Part shown: positions 1 to 7,758 of the stretch, piece after piece
How positions within the stretch are numbered: the stretch's first letter is position 1
Layout: each line of letters starts with the position of its first letter
Origin: CAZYSK01 sp964649415
GTDB taxonomy: Bacteria > Chloroflexota > Anaerolineae > B4-G1
DNA: 64,000 bases
Assembly (NCBI GenBank): GCA_964649415.1
Contig: CAZYSK010000005.1
Span: 1 to 64,000, forward strand
Direction of reading: 5' to 3'
Program-made: the position numbers and the translations under genes
The notes under the pieces: model-generated
What the model was told of the DNA's origin: nothing
The model's database searches: none
What the model saw: only the letters and a program-made list of their open reading frames with translations

Positions 1-116
1 AATCTTGTAAGCCACAATGACCTTACCATCATTTTCTCTCCGACAAACTGCTAGGCGAACTGCCGGGCCGATGCATCCTGACACATTCAGACGAAGCACA
101 GAAAAGGAGACTCGAC

Positions 117-527
117 ATGACACGCGATGAAGTGATTGCATACATCCAAGAGACTGAGTTCTGCTTTCTGGCGACCGTGGGCACCGACAACGGGCCGCGC
201 GTCAGGCCGGTGGGTATGAAGACCGTATACGGCGACGACCTGTACTTCTTCACCTTCGGCAACACGCGCAAAGTCGCGGAAATCGAGCAGAATGCACGAG
301 CTGAGGGCGTGTGGTGGAAGCCGGGAACGATGTCGCAGGTGCGCATCCGGGGCACGCTCGCCGTGGAACAAGACCCTGCTATTCAGCAGCGATTCAAGGA
401 CGACAACCCCATGGTTTCGAAGCTGCTGCCCAAGGGGGCCGAGCACCTGTTCCTCCTGTACAAGCTGCAGCCCGAGGCGGTTGAGATGACCAAGACGCTG
501 GGGCCCTACACGGCGGTCGCCTGGTAG
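117..527 (+). CDS. Pyridoxamine 5'-phosphate oxidase-like FMN-binding protein
   Basis: A 136-residue single-domain protein of the split-barrel flavin-binding class. The N-terminus (EFCFLATVGTDNGPRVRPVG) followed by a segment with DDLYFFTFGNTRKVAEI is the usual signature of general-stress/PPOX-like proteins that bind FMN or F420. The length is normal for a stand-alone domain. An AGGAG lies about 7 nt before the ATG. A flavodoxin gene follows 36 bp downstream on the same strand, so the two may form a small redox operon. The family is clear; the substrate cannot be told from sequence, and a true PdxH role is unlikely at this length. Confidence 0.85.
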   Translation: MTRDEVIAYIQETEFCFLATVGTDNGPRVRPVGMKTVYGDDLYFFTFGNTRKVAEIEQNARAEGVWWKPGTMSQVRIRGTLAVEQDPAIQQRFKDDNPMVSKLLPKGAEHLFLLYKLQPEAVEMTKTLGPYTAVAW

Positions 528-563
528 CCGCCAGATCCGGCGGCAACGAGTGAGAGGTGAACT

Positions 564-1079
564 ATGAGTGACAAGATCTTGATCGCATACGCTACAGCAG
601 CCGGCTCTACCGGCGAGATCGCAGAGGCCATCGGGCAGGCGATGCGCGACGGCGGCGCAACCGTGGACGTGCGCCCGGCCAAAGACGTGGCTGACGTGAG
701 CGAATACCGCGCCGCGGTCGTGGGCAGCGGCGTGCGAGCCATGAGACCGTACAAGGAAGCGGTGGCATTTGTGGAGAGACACCAACAGGCGCTGAGCCAG
801 ATGCCCGTAGCCTACTTCGTCGTATGCATGACGATGGCGCAGGACACGGAGGAGAACCGGCGCAGCGCAAGGGCCTACCTGGAGCCGTTGCACCAGGCGG
901 GGCCGGAGGTGCAGCCGGTGGACGAGGGGCTCTTCGGGGGCGCGATGGACTACAGCAAGCTATCCCTGCCGATGAGGCTGATCATCAAGGCGATGAAGAA
1001 GCCGGAGGGGGACTTCCGCGACTGGGATGCCATCGAGGCGTGGGCGACGAATCTCCACGCGATGCTCTCGGGCGTGTAG
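564..1079 (+). CDS. Flavodoxin-domain protein (HemG-like)
   Basis: A 171-residue flavodoxin-fold protein. The FMN phosphate-binding loop is visible at residues 6-16 (IAYATAAGSTGEIAEAI, a T/S-rich loop after the first strand), with later segments VVGSGVRAM and VCMTMAQDT in the positions of the isoalloxazine-contacting loops. The C-terminal part (DYSKLSLPMRLIIKAMKKPEGDFRDW) resembles the menaquinone-dependent protoporphyrinogen oxidase HemG/flavodoxin_5 group. It probably works as an electron-transfer or oxidoreductase partner of the flavin protein just upstream. No haem biosynthesis genes are nearby, so an actual HemG function is not supported. A GAGAGG precedes the ATG by about 6 nt. Confidence 0.82.
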   Translation: MSDKILIAYATAAGSTGEIAEAIGQAMRDGGATVDVRPAKDVADVSEYRAAVVGSGVRAMRPYKEAVAFVERHQQALSQMPVAYFVVCMTMAQDTEENRRSARAYLEPLHQAGPEVQPVDEGLFGGAMDYSKLSLPMRLIIKAMKKPEGDFRDWDAIEAWATNLHAMLSGV

Positions 1080-1111
1080 CTGCTTGTGTAGCCGCGGTTT
1101 CGCCGGGCGGC

Positions 1112-1454
1112 GCGATTGGGAAATCGCGGCTACCTCTCTGGCGCAGCAATGCCGGGGCGCGATTGGAAATCGCGGCTACAACGGGGCACGTCCGCTTGAG
1201 CGCCCGGGTACGCCTGGAGCCCTGGGAGGGAGCCGCCGTCTACACGATTGGGTAATCGCGGCTACATGGTCAGCCCGGCCGGGGGAGCCATCGTAGTTCG
1301 GCAGCGACGCGATTGCGAAATCGCGGCTACGACGGGGCACGTCCGCTTGAGCGCACGGGTACGCCCGGAGCCCCGGGAGGGAGCCACCGTCTACGCGATT
1401 GGGAAATCGCGGCTACAAGGTCAGCCGGGGGAGCCATTGTAGTTCGGCAGCGGC
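1112..1454. repeat. Five REP-like hairpins inside an imperfect 150-bp tandem duplication
   Basis: The gap after the flavodoxin gene holds five copies of a 21-22 nt element at 1112-1133, 1159-1179, 1244-1265, 1309-1330 and 1395-1416. Each has self-complementary arms (GCGATT and AATCGC, a 3-4 nt loop) followed by GGCTAC. Copies 2-3 and 4-5 sit in a larger imperfect tandem duplication (about 1159-1308 and 1309-1454) that also carries GGGGCACGTCCGCTTGAGCG and GGGAGCCA. Translations through this region are an artefact of the repeat. No gene is seen between 1080 and 1469. Confidence 0.85.
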
Positions 1455-1469
1455 TCCCCCGGCGGAAGA

Positions 1470-1835
1470 CTAGTCCCCGTCGCCATCCTCATCGTCCGGC
1501 GGCTGCTGCTTCACGAAGAGCTTGTTGACCAGGGATTCCCAGGCGAAACCGGCGAGCGCCGCGTCGCGGGAGGTGTAGAACTGCAAGCCCAGCAGGAAGA
1601 CCAGAACGACCGCGACGACGACTGCGGCGAGGAAAATCATCAGGTACTTGTTCCCCCCGTACTGCTTCCACGCGGCAACGATCCTCTCCCACAGAGTCGG
1701 CTTTCTGACGGCCTCGAGTCTGCTTCTTGCATTCTGCAGGGTCTTCACTGCCACCGGGAGCACCAGACTGATCAGGATGCCAGCCAGAACCCACACAATT
1801 GTGGCGAAGCTAGATAGCGCGGTAACATCTTGCAT
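1470..1835 (-). CDS. Small two-pass membrane protein
   Basis: A 121-residue protein with two clear hydrophobic segments (about residues 9-31 and 66-88), a basic connecting loop containing LEAVRKPTLWERIVAAWKQYGG, and a very acidic C-terminal tail (PPDDEDGDGD). It is not recognised as a named family. An AGGAGG lies about 7 nt before the ATG at 1835. It is the last gene of a run of five minus-strand genes (6.1 to 1.5 kb) and lies 106 bp after the protease gene. It may be a membrane component of that cassette, but the gap is larger than elsewhere in the cassette, so membership is inference. Confidence 0.65.
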   Translation of the reverse strand: MQDVTALSSFATIVWVLAGILISLVLPVAVKTLQNARSRLEAVRKPTLWERIVAAWKQYGGNKYLMIFLAAVVVAVVLVFLLGLQFYTSRDAALAGFAWESLVNKLFVKQQPPDDEDGDGD

Positions 1836-1941
1836 GACATGTCCTCCTTACCTGTGTTGATAGCCTGCGAATACGTCTTCAATTCCTACGCATGGTGACC
1901 TATGGTGACCATCTCTCGTCTTTGCCAGTCCTCGTTTTCCC

Positions 1942-3201
1942 TTACCGTGGCAGGAAACGCTCAATCTCCTTCAATATGGCGCGGATCGGTATCCCCTCAT
2001 TCACGCGGGTGACGCCTTTCAGGACCTTCTTGATCCTATCTCCAGGGGTTTCCTTGGGATAGGGCTGTCCACTGTGATGCAAGGCGACCACCTCCCATTT
2101 CCCGTTGAAAACCGGGGACCCCGATGAGCCGTCCATCGTGTCAGCTAGATACTGCACCCTGGTCTCGCTCATATCTTCGACGACGTAGTTGTGGGTCATG
2201 ACCACCTTCATCGGGTCACAATCCGGATGCTGGATGATGTTGACGCGCTCGTGCTCCAGGATCGTCCGGGGGGCCAGGGGCAGGTAGCCCCGATGCTTGC
2301 CCAGGCGAACCAGGTCCACCAGGGACAGCTTGTCCTCCTCGTCGTCAACGAGCCTGTCCTGCAAGGGCTGATCCTGCAGGCGTACCAGCGCGTAGTCCAG
2401 CTCCCCCGCCGGGCTGGAGCGGTAGAAACCCGCCCGCAGAGGGAAGACCTGGCCCGGCAGTGCCACACCCGTGGCGTCGAGCATGTGGCCAAATCGGGCC
2501 ACGGCGGCCTGGCCGTACTTCTCACTCTTCAGCACGTGCTGATTCGTAAGCACCAGGTCCGGTCCAACCAGAAAGCCCGTGCCCTGGGGCATCCCTTCGG
2601 GCCTCTCGATCAGGCACACCGCCTGGGCGCTGTAGATCGCTCCAAACAGGGAATAGATGTCCAGGAAGTTGGTCTCATCGCCTATGAGCCTCTCTAGCCC
2701 CTCGGCGGCGGCATCGTCCGTTATGGCCACCTCGAAACTCGGGCCCGTGGAGATAGCGCCAGGGGCTTCCACCGCCAGGGGAACAGCGCCCGCCTCAGCC
2801 GGTTGCGGGACATCCGACTCCGTGATGTTGTAGTCGGTGCGCAGCTTGTCGATGTATGCAGGATCGGCCACGAGAGCGTATTTCAGGATCAGCTCTGCGA
2901 CGAACCTGGCATCCTCCCTCGGCAGGTCTCCCAACGTGAGCAGATAGCTAAGCAACGCCCCCAGCGCGTGATGGGTTGGACGCTCCGGCAGGAAGCCGTA
3001 ATCCATGAGCCGGCCAACCACGTCCCCCGCCACGATATGGGGCGGCCCCGTGAGATCAATCCTGAGGAGAAACCTGAGCAGACCTGCCTGTCTCAGAATC
3101 TCGCGCCGCCCTCGCGCGCCGAGGTCCGTGAATTCGTACAGGCTGGCGACGATGCGGGTCAGCCTCTGCAGTTCCTCTATGGCCAACTCGACATGGGGCA
3201 C
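1942..3201 (-). CDS. Effector-associated-domain protein with C-terminal trypsin-like serine protease
   Basis: A 419-residue two-domain protein. Residues 5-112 form an all-helical effector-associated (EAD, death-like adaptor) domain with the pattern IDLTGPPHIVAGDVV and HALGALLSYLLTLGDLPRED. Residues about 185-419 are a chymotrypsin-fold protease with an intact triad: His222 (TNQHV), Asp269 (GELDYALV) and Ser360 (MDGSSGSPVF). The linker is acidic and low complexity. There is no signal peptide, so the protease should be cytosolic. In bacterial conflict systems, EADs recruit such effectors to a sensor by like-with-like contacts; here two neighbours carry the same EAD. Translation starts at a GTG preceded by AGGAGG 6-7 nt upstream. 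The type of EAD could not be assigned by eye. Confidence 0.85.
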   Translation of the reverse strand: MPHVELAIEELQRLTRIVASLYEFTDLGARGRREILRQAGLLRFLLRIDLTGPPHIVAGDVVGRLMDYGFLPERPTHHALGALLSYLLTLGDLPREDARFVAELILKYALVADPAYIDKLRTDYNITESDVPQPAEAGAVPLAVEAPGAISTGPSFEVAITDDAAAEGLERLIGDETNFLDIYSLFGAIYSAQAVCLIERPEGMPQGTGFLVGPDLVLTNQHVLKSEKYGQAAVARFGHMLDATGVALPGQVFPLRAGFYRSSPAGELDYALVRLQDQPLQDRLVDDEEDKLSLVDLVRLGKHRGYLPLAPRTILEHERVNIIQHPDCDPMKVVMTHNYVVEDMSETRVQYLADTMDGSSGSPVFNGKWEVVALHHSGQPYPKETPGDRIKKVLKGVTRVNEGIPIRAILKEIERFLPR

Positions 3202-3234
3202 AGGTGACCTCCTTTAGTCACAGGGTAGCCGTTC

Positions 3235-3301
3235 AGGTGACCGGCACTTGAACGCAGTTTGGGTGATGATGGTTGCAAAGTTCTTCAAGTGCCGGTCACC
3301 T
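3235..3301. repeat. 18-bp perfect inverted repeat between EAD genes
   Basis: Left arm AGGTGACCGGCACTTGAA at 3235-3252 and its exact reverse complement at 3284-3301, separated by 31 nt. The right arm touches the stop codon (TAG, 3302-3300) of the adaptor gene, and the element lies between that gene and the protease gene. It can form a strong stem in the transcript and may act as a terminator or RNA-stability element, though no U-tract follows. The same arm sequence recurs at 7163-7200, so it is a dispersed element and not specific to this operon. Confidence 0.85.
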
Positions 3302-3986
3302 ACCAGGGGATATCGGGGCGCAGCCTTCGGCCGACTTCCACGAGGTCGGCGACGCGGCCACGACGCCCTACAAAGGCAACCAATTCCCTGGCCTTGTCCG
3401 CCTTCCCCTGACCGGGGAGACTGTCATAGTCCAGATCCGGTATCACGGCACCCAACTCGAAGCAAAGCAGCTTCAGGTCCTCGGTGCTGTGGCGTGTCAC
3501 GAGTATGTCACGCAGATGGATCTGGTATTCCCTATCGGAGTAGTCCCTTCCTGATGGCCGATCTGAAGAGGGCTCAAGACCAGGGACAGGCGGCCTGACC
3601 ACGGCGCCGGCAAGACCGTACTTCTCGCGCAGCGTGCCGACGTAGTTCGGGTCCGTCACGAGGGCGCATTCCACGATCAGGCGCGCGACGAAGGCGGCAT
3701 CTTCCCTGGGGAGGTCTCCCAACGTGAGCAGGTAGCTCAGCAGCGCCCCCAGGGCGTGGTAGCGCGGACGATCCGCCAGGACCCCGTGCTTCTCTGCGGC
3801 AAGGACCAGCGCCCCGGCCACGGTCCTGGGAGGGCCAGAGAGGTCCAGTCCCGAGGCCAAACCTCCAAGGCCCGTCATGTCCATCAACACGCGGCGATCT
3901 CGCTCCGCACCGTGCGCAAACTCGGATAGCTCGGCGACGATCTGCTGTAGCCTGACGCGTTCTTCGGGTCGCAAACCGTTTGACAT
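3300..3986 (-). CDS. Two-domain adaptor: effector-associated domain plus second death-like domain
   Basis: A 228-residue protein built only of adaptor-type helical domains. Residues about 5-105 are an EAD nearly identical in its second half to that of the neighbouring protease (HALGALLSYLLTLGDLPRED is shared exactly). Residues about 150-228 match the second adaptor pattern of these systems: LRDIL followed by EDLKLLCFELG, then GKADKARELVAFVGRRGR and a terminal RRLRPDIPW. A bridging role between a sensor and the EAD-bearing effectors is inferred. The start is the ATG with GGGAGGA about 8 nt upstream; an in-frame TTG at 4031 would overlap the preceding gene. It lies 31 bp after that gene's stop. 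Confidence 0.82.
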   Translation of the reverse strand: MSNGLRPEERVRLQQIVAELSEFAHGAERDRRVLMDMTGLGGLASGLDLSGPPRTVAGALVLAAEKHGVLADRPRYHALGALLSYLLTLGDLPREDAAFVARLIVECALVTDPNYVGTLREKYGLAGAVVRPPVPGLEPSSDRPSGRDYSDREYQIHLRDILVTRHSTEDLKLLCFELGAVIPDLDYDSLPGQGKADKARELVAFVGRRGRVADLVEVGRRLRPDIPW

Positions 3987-4017
3987 ACGATGAGTCCTCC
4001 CGATGTAGTGCTCAATG

Positions 4018-4935
4018 CTAGTCCGGCACAAGCCGGTATTTCCGTATCACGTCCTTCATGAAAGCCACGGTGGCCGGCGGGGTGTCCGGAAGCCCGGATA
4101 AGTAACTGAGCAGCATCCCGAGCGCGTGACGTCCCTCGCTCACTTCTCCGTACGTCTGAAGCTGGATGATCAACGCACCGGCGACTGTCCCCGGGTTTCC
4201 CGTGAAGTCGAATCCGGACAGGACACCCTTCAGCCCCGCCAGGTCTGCCATCACGCTCCGGCCTCGAACGTCCTGAAAGTCAGGCAACCCGGCGAGGATT
4301 CTCCTCAGTTCCTGCTTCTCCTCGGGCGACATATCGAGCACAGACGAGGCTCCCGGTCCAGGGCCGGGCCACTCTTCCAGATGCAGGACGTCCCTGAGAT
4401 GCCTGCGTGCCCGATCGTGGTCAGCCCTGAGCGTCTGCAGCTTCAATATGTCTATCCAGGGCACGAAGATCGCCTGAAGATGGTGCTTCTGCGGCCACCG
4501 TTCCGCTATCATGTTTCTGTAGGGAATCGCCGGGATGACGTTGAGTGCCTCGGACAATACAAGCAGGCTCGTACCTTCCTCGAAGGCAAAGGGCAGGGCA
4601 GCCAGCGCGTTGTACTTGCTGTCCGTGGGATTGTCCAGGATCCAGCCCTCTATGTGAAGAAGGAAAAGCTCCAGCCCGCCGTTGCCTATCACGGTGAACG
4701 TGTGTTGTGAGGAGCCATAGCGCGGCCTGACCGTCTTGTCGCCGACACTGAGGCCCAGGTCCAGGAGGGGATGGGTCAGAATATCCAGCGCTGACTGCGG
4801 CAGCCGCATGTCGCGCAACGCCTCGGACGGGCTTCTCTGTGGAGGAGCGATCCACTCGGCAGCACTGCGTGCCCCTCGCTCAAACGCAGACGCCTCCCTT
4901 GGAGGCGCACCCGGCAGCAGGTACCCCAGGGACAT
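4018..4935 (-). CDS. Unknown N-terminal domain fused to an effector-associated domain
   Basis: A 305-residue cytosolic protein. Residues about 205-305 are a third copy of the EAD seen in the two downstream genes (FDFTGNPGTVAGALIIQL, then HALGMLLSYLSGLPDTPP). Residues 1-200 match no family I can name; they contain a beta-rich stretch (HTFTVIGNGGLELFLLHIEG) and a helical part (ERWPQKHHLQAIFVPWIDIL), and no obvious nuclease, protease or nucleotidase motif. By analogy with EAD proteins elsewhere this N-terminus should be an effector or sensor. Its first codon shares one base with the stop of the upstream membrane-nuclease gene (TGATG), which implies translational coupling. Confidence 0.75.
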   Translation of the reverse strand: MSLGYLLPGAPPREASAFERGARSAAEWIAPPQRSPSEALRDMRLPQSALDILTHPLLDLGLSVGDKTVRPRYGSSQHTFTVIGNGGLELFLLHIEGWILDNPTDSKYNALAALPFAFEEGTSLLVLSEALNVIPAIPYRNMIAERWPQKHHLQAIFVPWIDILKLQTLRADHDRARRHLRDVLHLEEWPGPGPGASSVLDMSPEEKQELRRILAGLPDFQDVRGRSVMADLAGLKGVLSGFDFTGNPGTVAGALIIQLQTYGEVSEGRHALGMLLSYLSGLPDTPPATVAFMKDVIRKYRLVPD

Positions 4936-6131
4936 CAGGGCTGTCCTCCGGGTGCGTCGACCTCACTGTCTGGCGCTATCGCGTCGCCCACGCTGACGCC
5001 CAGCCCCGGGTAGCGCCCCGCCATCTCCCGCAGGTCGTCCTCGTCGACAGTCACCGCGATCCGGGGCACGTCCGCCTCCGGTATCTCCACGATCTGGACC
5101 GATTCTGCCTGAGAGAAGGCCCTGAGGCTATCGTCGGGCTCCGCCCCTATGAGCACCATCAGGGGCTCGACCTGCTGCGATGGCAGGCCAAGCTTGTCGC
5201 TGAGTTCGTCGAGCGCCCAAGCAGCGTCTTGCAGAGCCGATGCCGCATTCCAGTCCACGAGGCCTTGGGCCTGGCCGCGAGTCTTGACCTGGAGGGCGAG
5301 CGCGCGTTCCTCGTTGTACGCGAACAGATCCACGTTCATCAACAGTGGATCAATCGCCTCGTCCCTGTCCTCGGTTCTCGGCGACATCGTGGTCTGGTAC
5401 CCGCTTGCCTCAAGAAGCTTCCTGACAGCATCGATCGCAGACGTGGATCGCTTCGGCAGTTCACCGGCCAGCCCGAGCGGCATGGTGACGATACACAGAT
5501 ACACCTGCAAGAAGACGCAGAACCACGAGGCGGTCAGCCTGTTGGCGAGAAAGGCTGCCAGGACCGCACCAAGAACCAGCACGGCCGGTGCCGAGCATGC
5601 CACCAGTATCCCGCGTCGCCGCGAGATCAGGTCGTAGAAGGCCGACTCAATACCCGCCACATCCGGGTAGAGCTTGCTCTGCAGTTCCTTCACGCCCTCG
5701 ACAGTGCCGACGGCCATTAGAACGGCAAAGACCGCAGTGGGATAGTAGGCAACCGCCTCCGGAACAATCCGCGCGTGCAGGCCCAGCCAGCCGAGGAGCG
5801 CGCCCAGGAGCAAGGCCCCCCCATAGACCAACCCATAGACGATGAGCAATCCAGCGCCCCCGGCAGCGGGAAGATAGACGACACTGAGCCCGCCGAGCAG
5901 AAACTCAAGGAAGCTGGGCGAGTTGGTCGCAGACGTCTCTGTGGCCTTCAATTCCGAGAAACCAACGAGAACTGCGGACAGCAAGGATGCGCCAGCGACA
6001 TACAGCAGCAGGCAAGGCCGGCCCAGGAAGAACGCCACGGGAGCCAGGCCAATTATGGAGCCAAGCCACGTCAGCAACATAAGAACTGGCTTGTTGACCC
6101 GGGTGCTCTTGGTCAATCCATCCGCCGCCAT
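4935..6131 (-). CDS. Multi-pass membrane protein with C-terminal PD-(D/E)XK nuclease-like domain
   Basis: About 398 residues. The first 225 contain several membrane segments (roughly 18-60, 78-145 and 178-222, counted from the GTG at 6143). The soluble C-terminus looks like a restriction-endonuclease fold: a leading helix AIDAVRKLLEASGYQTT, then a strand pair VDLFAYNEERALALQVKT whose Asp272 and Gln285-x-Lys287 fit the D...(E/Q)xK active site of Mrr-type nucleases. The tail is acidic. It starts the cassette and is coupled to the next gene by a one-base overlap. The ATG at 6131 has GGTGG upstream; a GTG four codons earlier is possible. Catalytic competence is inferred, not shown, and the domain could instead be a degenerate binding fold. 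Confidence 0.7.
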   Translation of the reverse strand: MAADGLTKSTRVNKPVLMLLTWLGSIIGLAPVAFFLGRPCLLLYVAGASLLSAVLVGFSELKATETSATNSPSFLEFLLGGLSVVYLPAAGGAGLLIVYGLVYGGALLLGALLGWLGLHARIVPEAVAYYPTAVFAVLMAVGTVEGVKELQSKLYPDVAGIESAFYDLISRRRGILVACSAPAVLVLGAVLAAFLANRLTASWFCVFLQVYLCIVTMPLGLAGELPKRSTSAIDAVRKLLEASGYQTTMSPRTEDRDEAIDPLLMNVDLFAYNEERALALQVKTRGQAQGLVDWNAASALQDAAWALDELSDKLGLPSQQVEPLMVLIGAEPDDSLRAFSQAESVQIVEIPEADVPRIAVTVDEDDLREMAGRYPGLGVSVGDAIAPDSEVDAPGGQP

Positions 6132-6355
6132 GTGCGAAACCACCCTTCGAGGAGACTCCTGCCCAGGAACGCTATGACCTGGCCCTCAGTTTATCTGAAA
6201 TCGCGTCAGATGTCAAGACGTTCTTGTGTTCTTCGGGACTTCTCCATCCAGCGTCGCTGCCCACCCAGCCACTGCTCCATTGCCCAGTTTGCACAGGGAC
6301 GCGGGACAGAGTAGAATTGAGCCTCAGTCAATACCCAGGGCAAAGGAGAGCCACG

Positions 6356-7135
6356 ATGGACATCCGGGCGCACAATCGGAGCGCGTGGGATCGAGAGGTT
6401 GAACGCGGGAACCAGTGGACGGTGCCGGTCAGCGAGGCAGTGATCGCCGCCGCGCGACGAGGAGAGTGGGAGATACTCCTGACACCCTCGAAGCCCGTCC
6501 CGAGAGCGTGGTTCCCCGACCTGGCGGGCACCGATCTGCTCTGCCTGGCCTCCGGCGGGGGGCAGCAGGGGCCCACCCTGGCGGCGGCAGGAGCAAGGGT
6601 CACCGTCCTCGACAACTCCCCCGCCCAACTAGCACAGGACCGGTTCGTCGCCGAGCGGGAGGGCCTGGCGATTACGCTGGTCGAAGGTGACATGGCCGAT
6701 CTGTCTGCGTTCTCGGATCAGAGCTTCGACTTGATCGTGCATCCGGTCTCCAACACGTTCGTCCCGGACGTTCGCCCGGTGTGGCGGGAAGCATTTCGCG
6801 TGTTGCGTCGCGGGGGAGCGCTGCTGGCCGGTTTCACGAACCCGGCGGCCTACCTCTTCGACTACGACCTCGCCGACCGCAGCGGCATCTTCCAGGTCAA
6901 GTACGCGCTACCTTACTCCGACGCGAGCAGCCTGCCCGCAGAGGAGAGGCAACGCATCATCGAATCAGGAGCGCCCCTCGAATTCAGCCACACGCTGGAG
7001 GATCAGATCGGGGGACAGCTCGACGCAGGCTTCCTGCTTAGCGATCTGTTCGAGGATGGCTACACAGAAGAGGCGAACGACCCACTCACCAAGTACATGC
7101 CCATGTTCATCGCCACGCGGGCCATCAGGCCTTGA
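6356..7135 (+). CDS. Class I SAM-dependent methyltransferase
   Basis: A 259-residue methyltransferase with a Rossmann-type SAM site. Motif I is LLCLASGGGQQGPTLAAAGA (Gly-rich loop), the acidic end of strand 2 is VTVLDNS, motif II is GDMADLSAFSDQSFDLIVHP, and motif III is FRVLRRGGALLAGF. The glycine-rich loop is GGGQQG instead of the common GxGxG; this is typical for the methyltransferase_11 group of unknown substrate found in Firmicutes and Chloroflexi. The start was set at the ATG with AAAGGAGAG 7 nt upstream; the open frame extends further upstream without a ribosome site. It is divergent from the EAD cassette (225 bp between start codons), so promoters for both should lie in 6132-6355. Confidence 0.87.
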   Translation: MDIRAHNRSAWDREVERGNQWTVPVSEAVIAAARRGEWEILLTPSKPVPRAWFPDLAGTDLLCLASGGGQQGPTLAAAGARVTVLDNSPAQLAQDRFVAEREGLAITLVEGDMADLSAFSDQSFDLIVHPVSNTFVPDVRPVWREAFRVLRRGGALLAGFTNPAAYLFDYDLADRSGIFQVKYALPYSDASSLPAEERQRIIESGAPLEFSHTLEDQIGGQLDAGFLLSDLFEDGYTEEANDPLTKYMPMFIATRAIRP

Positions 7136-7162
7136 ACAGGCATTGAAATGCGGTAACCGTAC

Positions 7163-7200
7163 AGGTGACCGGCACTTGAACTCAGAAGTGCCGGTCACCT
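7163..7200. repeat. 15-bp inverted repeat, second copy of the AGGTGACCGGCACTT element
   Basis: Perfect arms AGGTGACCGGCACTT (7163-7177) and the reverse complement (7186-7200) with an 8-nt loop, 28 bp after the methyltransferase stop and 32 bp before the OsmC start. The same arms occur at 3235-3301 with a 31-nt loop. The position fits a terminator-like or mRNA-stabilising hairpin, but no U-tract is present. Confidence 0.85.
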
Positions 7201-7231
7201 CCAGGTGCCGGCAAGAGAACGGAGGGAACGC

Positions 7232-7654
7232 ATGGCCAAGACAGTGCAAATCAAGTGGGCGGGGAAGCGACAGTTCATCGGCACGGACAACAGCAAGCAC
7301 TCGGTGGTGATGTCGTCGCAGGACGAGGAGAACGGCGTCGGGATGAGCCCGTCCCAATTGCTGCTGGTGGGGTTGGGGGGATGCACGTCCTACGACGTGG
7401 TGAACATTCTGCAGAAGAAGCGCCAGCGCTTGACCGGGCTGGAGGTGACCGTCACCGGCGAGCAGGACCCCAACCCACCCTGGACCTACCGCAAGATCCA
7501 CGTCCACTATCAGGTGCAGGGCAAGGGGCTGAGCGAGAAGGCGGTGGAATCGGCGATCAAGATCTCGGAGGAGAAGTACTGCTCGGTCGCGGCGACGGTG
7601 CGCGGCAAGGCGGAGATCACGTACGACTACACGATCGTCGAGGAAGGAGGCTGA
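7232..7654 (+). CDS. OsmC family peroxiredoxin-like protein
   Basis: A 140-residue OsmC/Ohr-type protein expected to reduce organic peroxides with a cysteine pair. The two conserved cysteines are Cys51 (GLGGCTSYDVV) and Cys117 (EEKYCSVAATV), with the usual SPSQLLLVGLGG helix before the first. The length is normal for the YhfA/OsmC subfamily. The start was placed at the ATG with GGAGG 5 nt upstream; an earlier in-frame ATG lies in the hairpin region and lacks a ribosome site. It is probably monocistronic, with a convergent NYN gene following. Confidence 0.9.
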   Translation: MAKTVQIKWAGKRQFIGTDNSKHSVVMSSQDEENGVGMSPSQLLLVGLGGCTSYDVVNILQKKRQRLTGLEVTVTGEQDPNPPWTYRKIHVHYQVQGKGLSEKAVESAIKISEEKYCSVAATVRGKAEITYDYTIVEEGG

Positions 7655-7758
7655 GGTCCGCAAGGCAAGACCACGTCGCTAGCAGGCTACGGGAGGACCA
7701 TCCGATCCCAAGGGGTTTGCGAAAGAGGGTGTGCTTGAAGCAGGAGGTGGCTGTTTGG

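Noticed and set aside
1112..1416. CRISPR array
   Set aside because: Only five short repeats with irregular and duplicated spacing, no unique spacers of constant length, and no cas genes.
824..1528. Open frames running through the flavodoxin 3' end and the hairpin cluster
   Set aside because: They translate repeat DNA, overlap a well-supported gene or lack ribosome sites.
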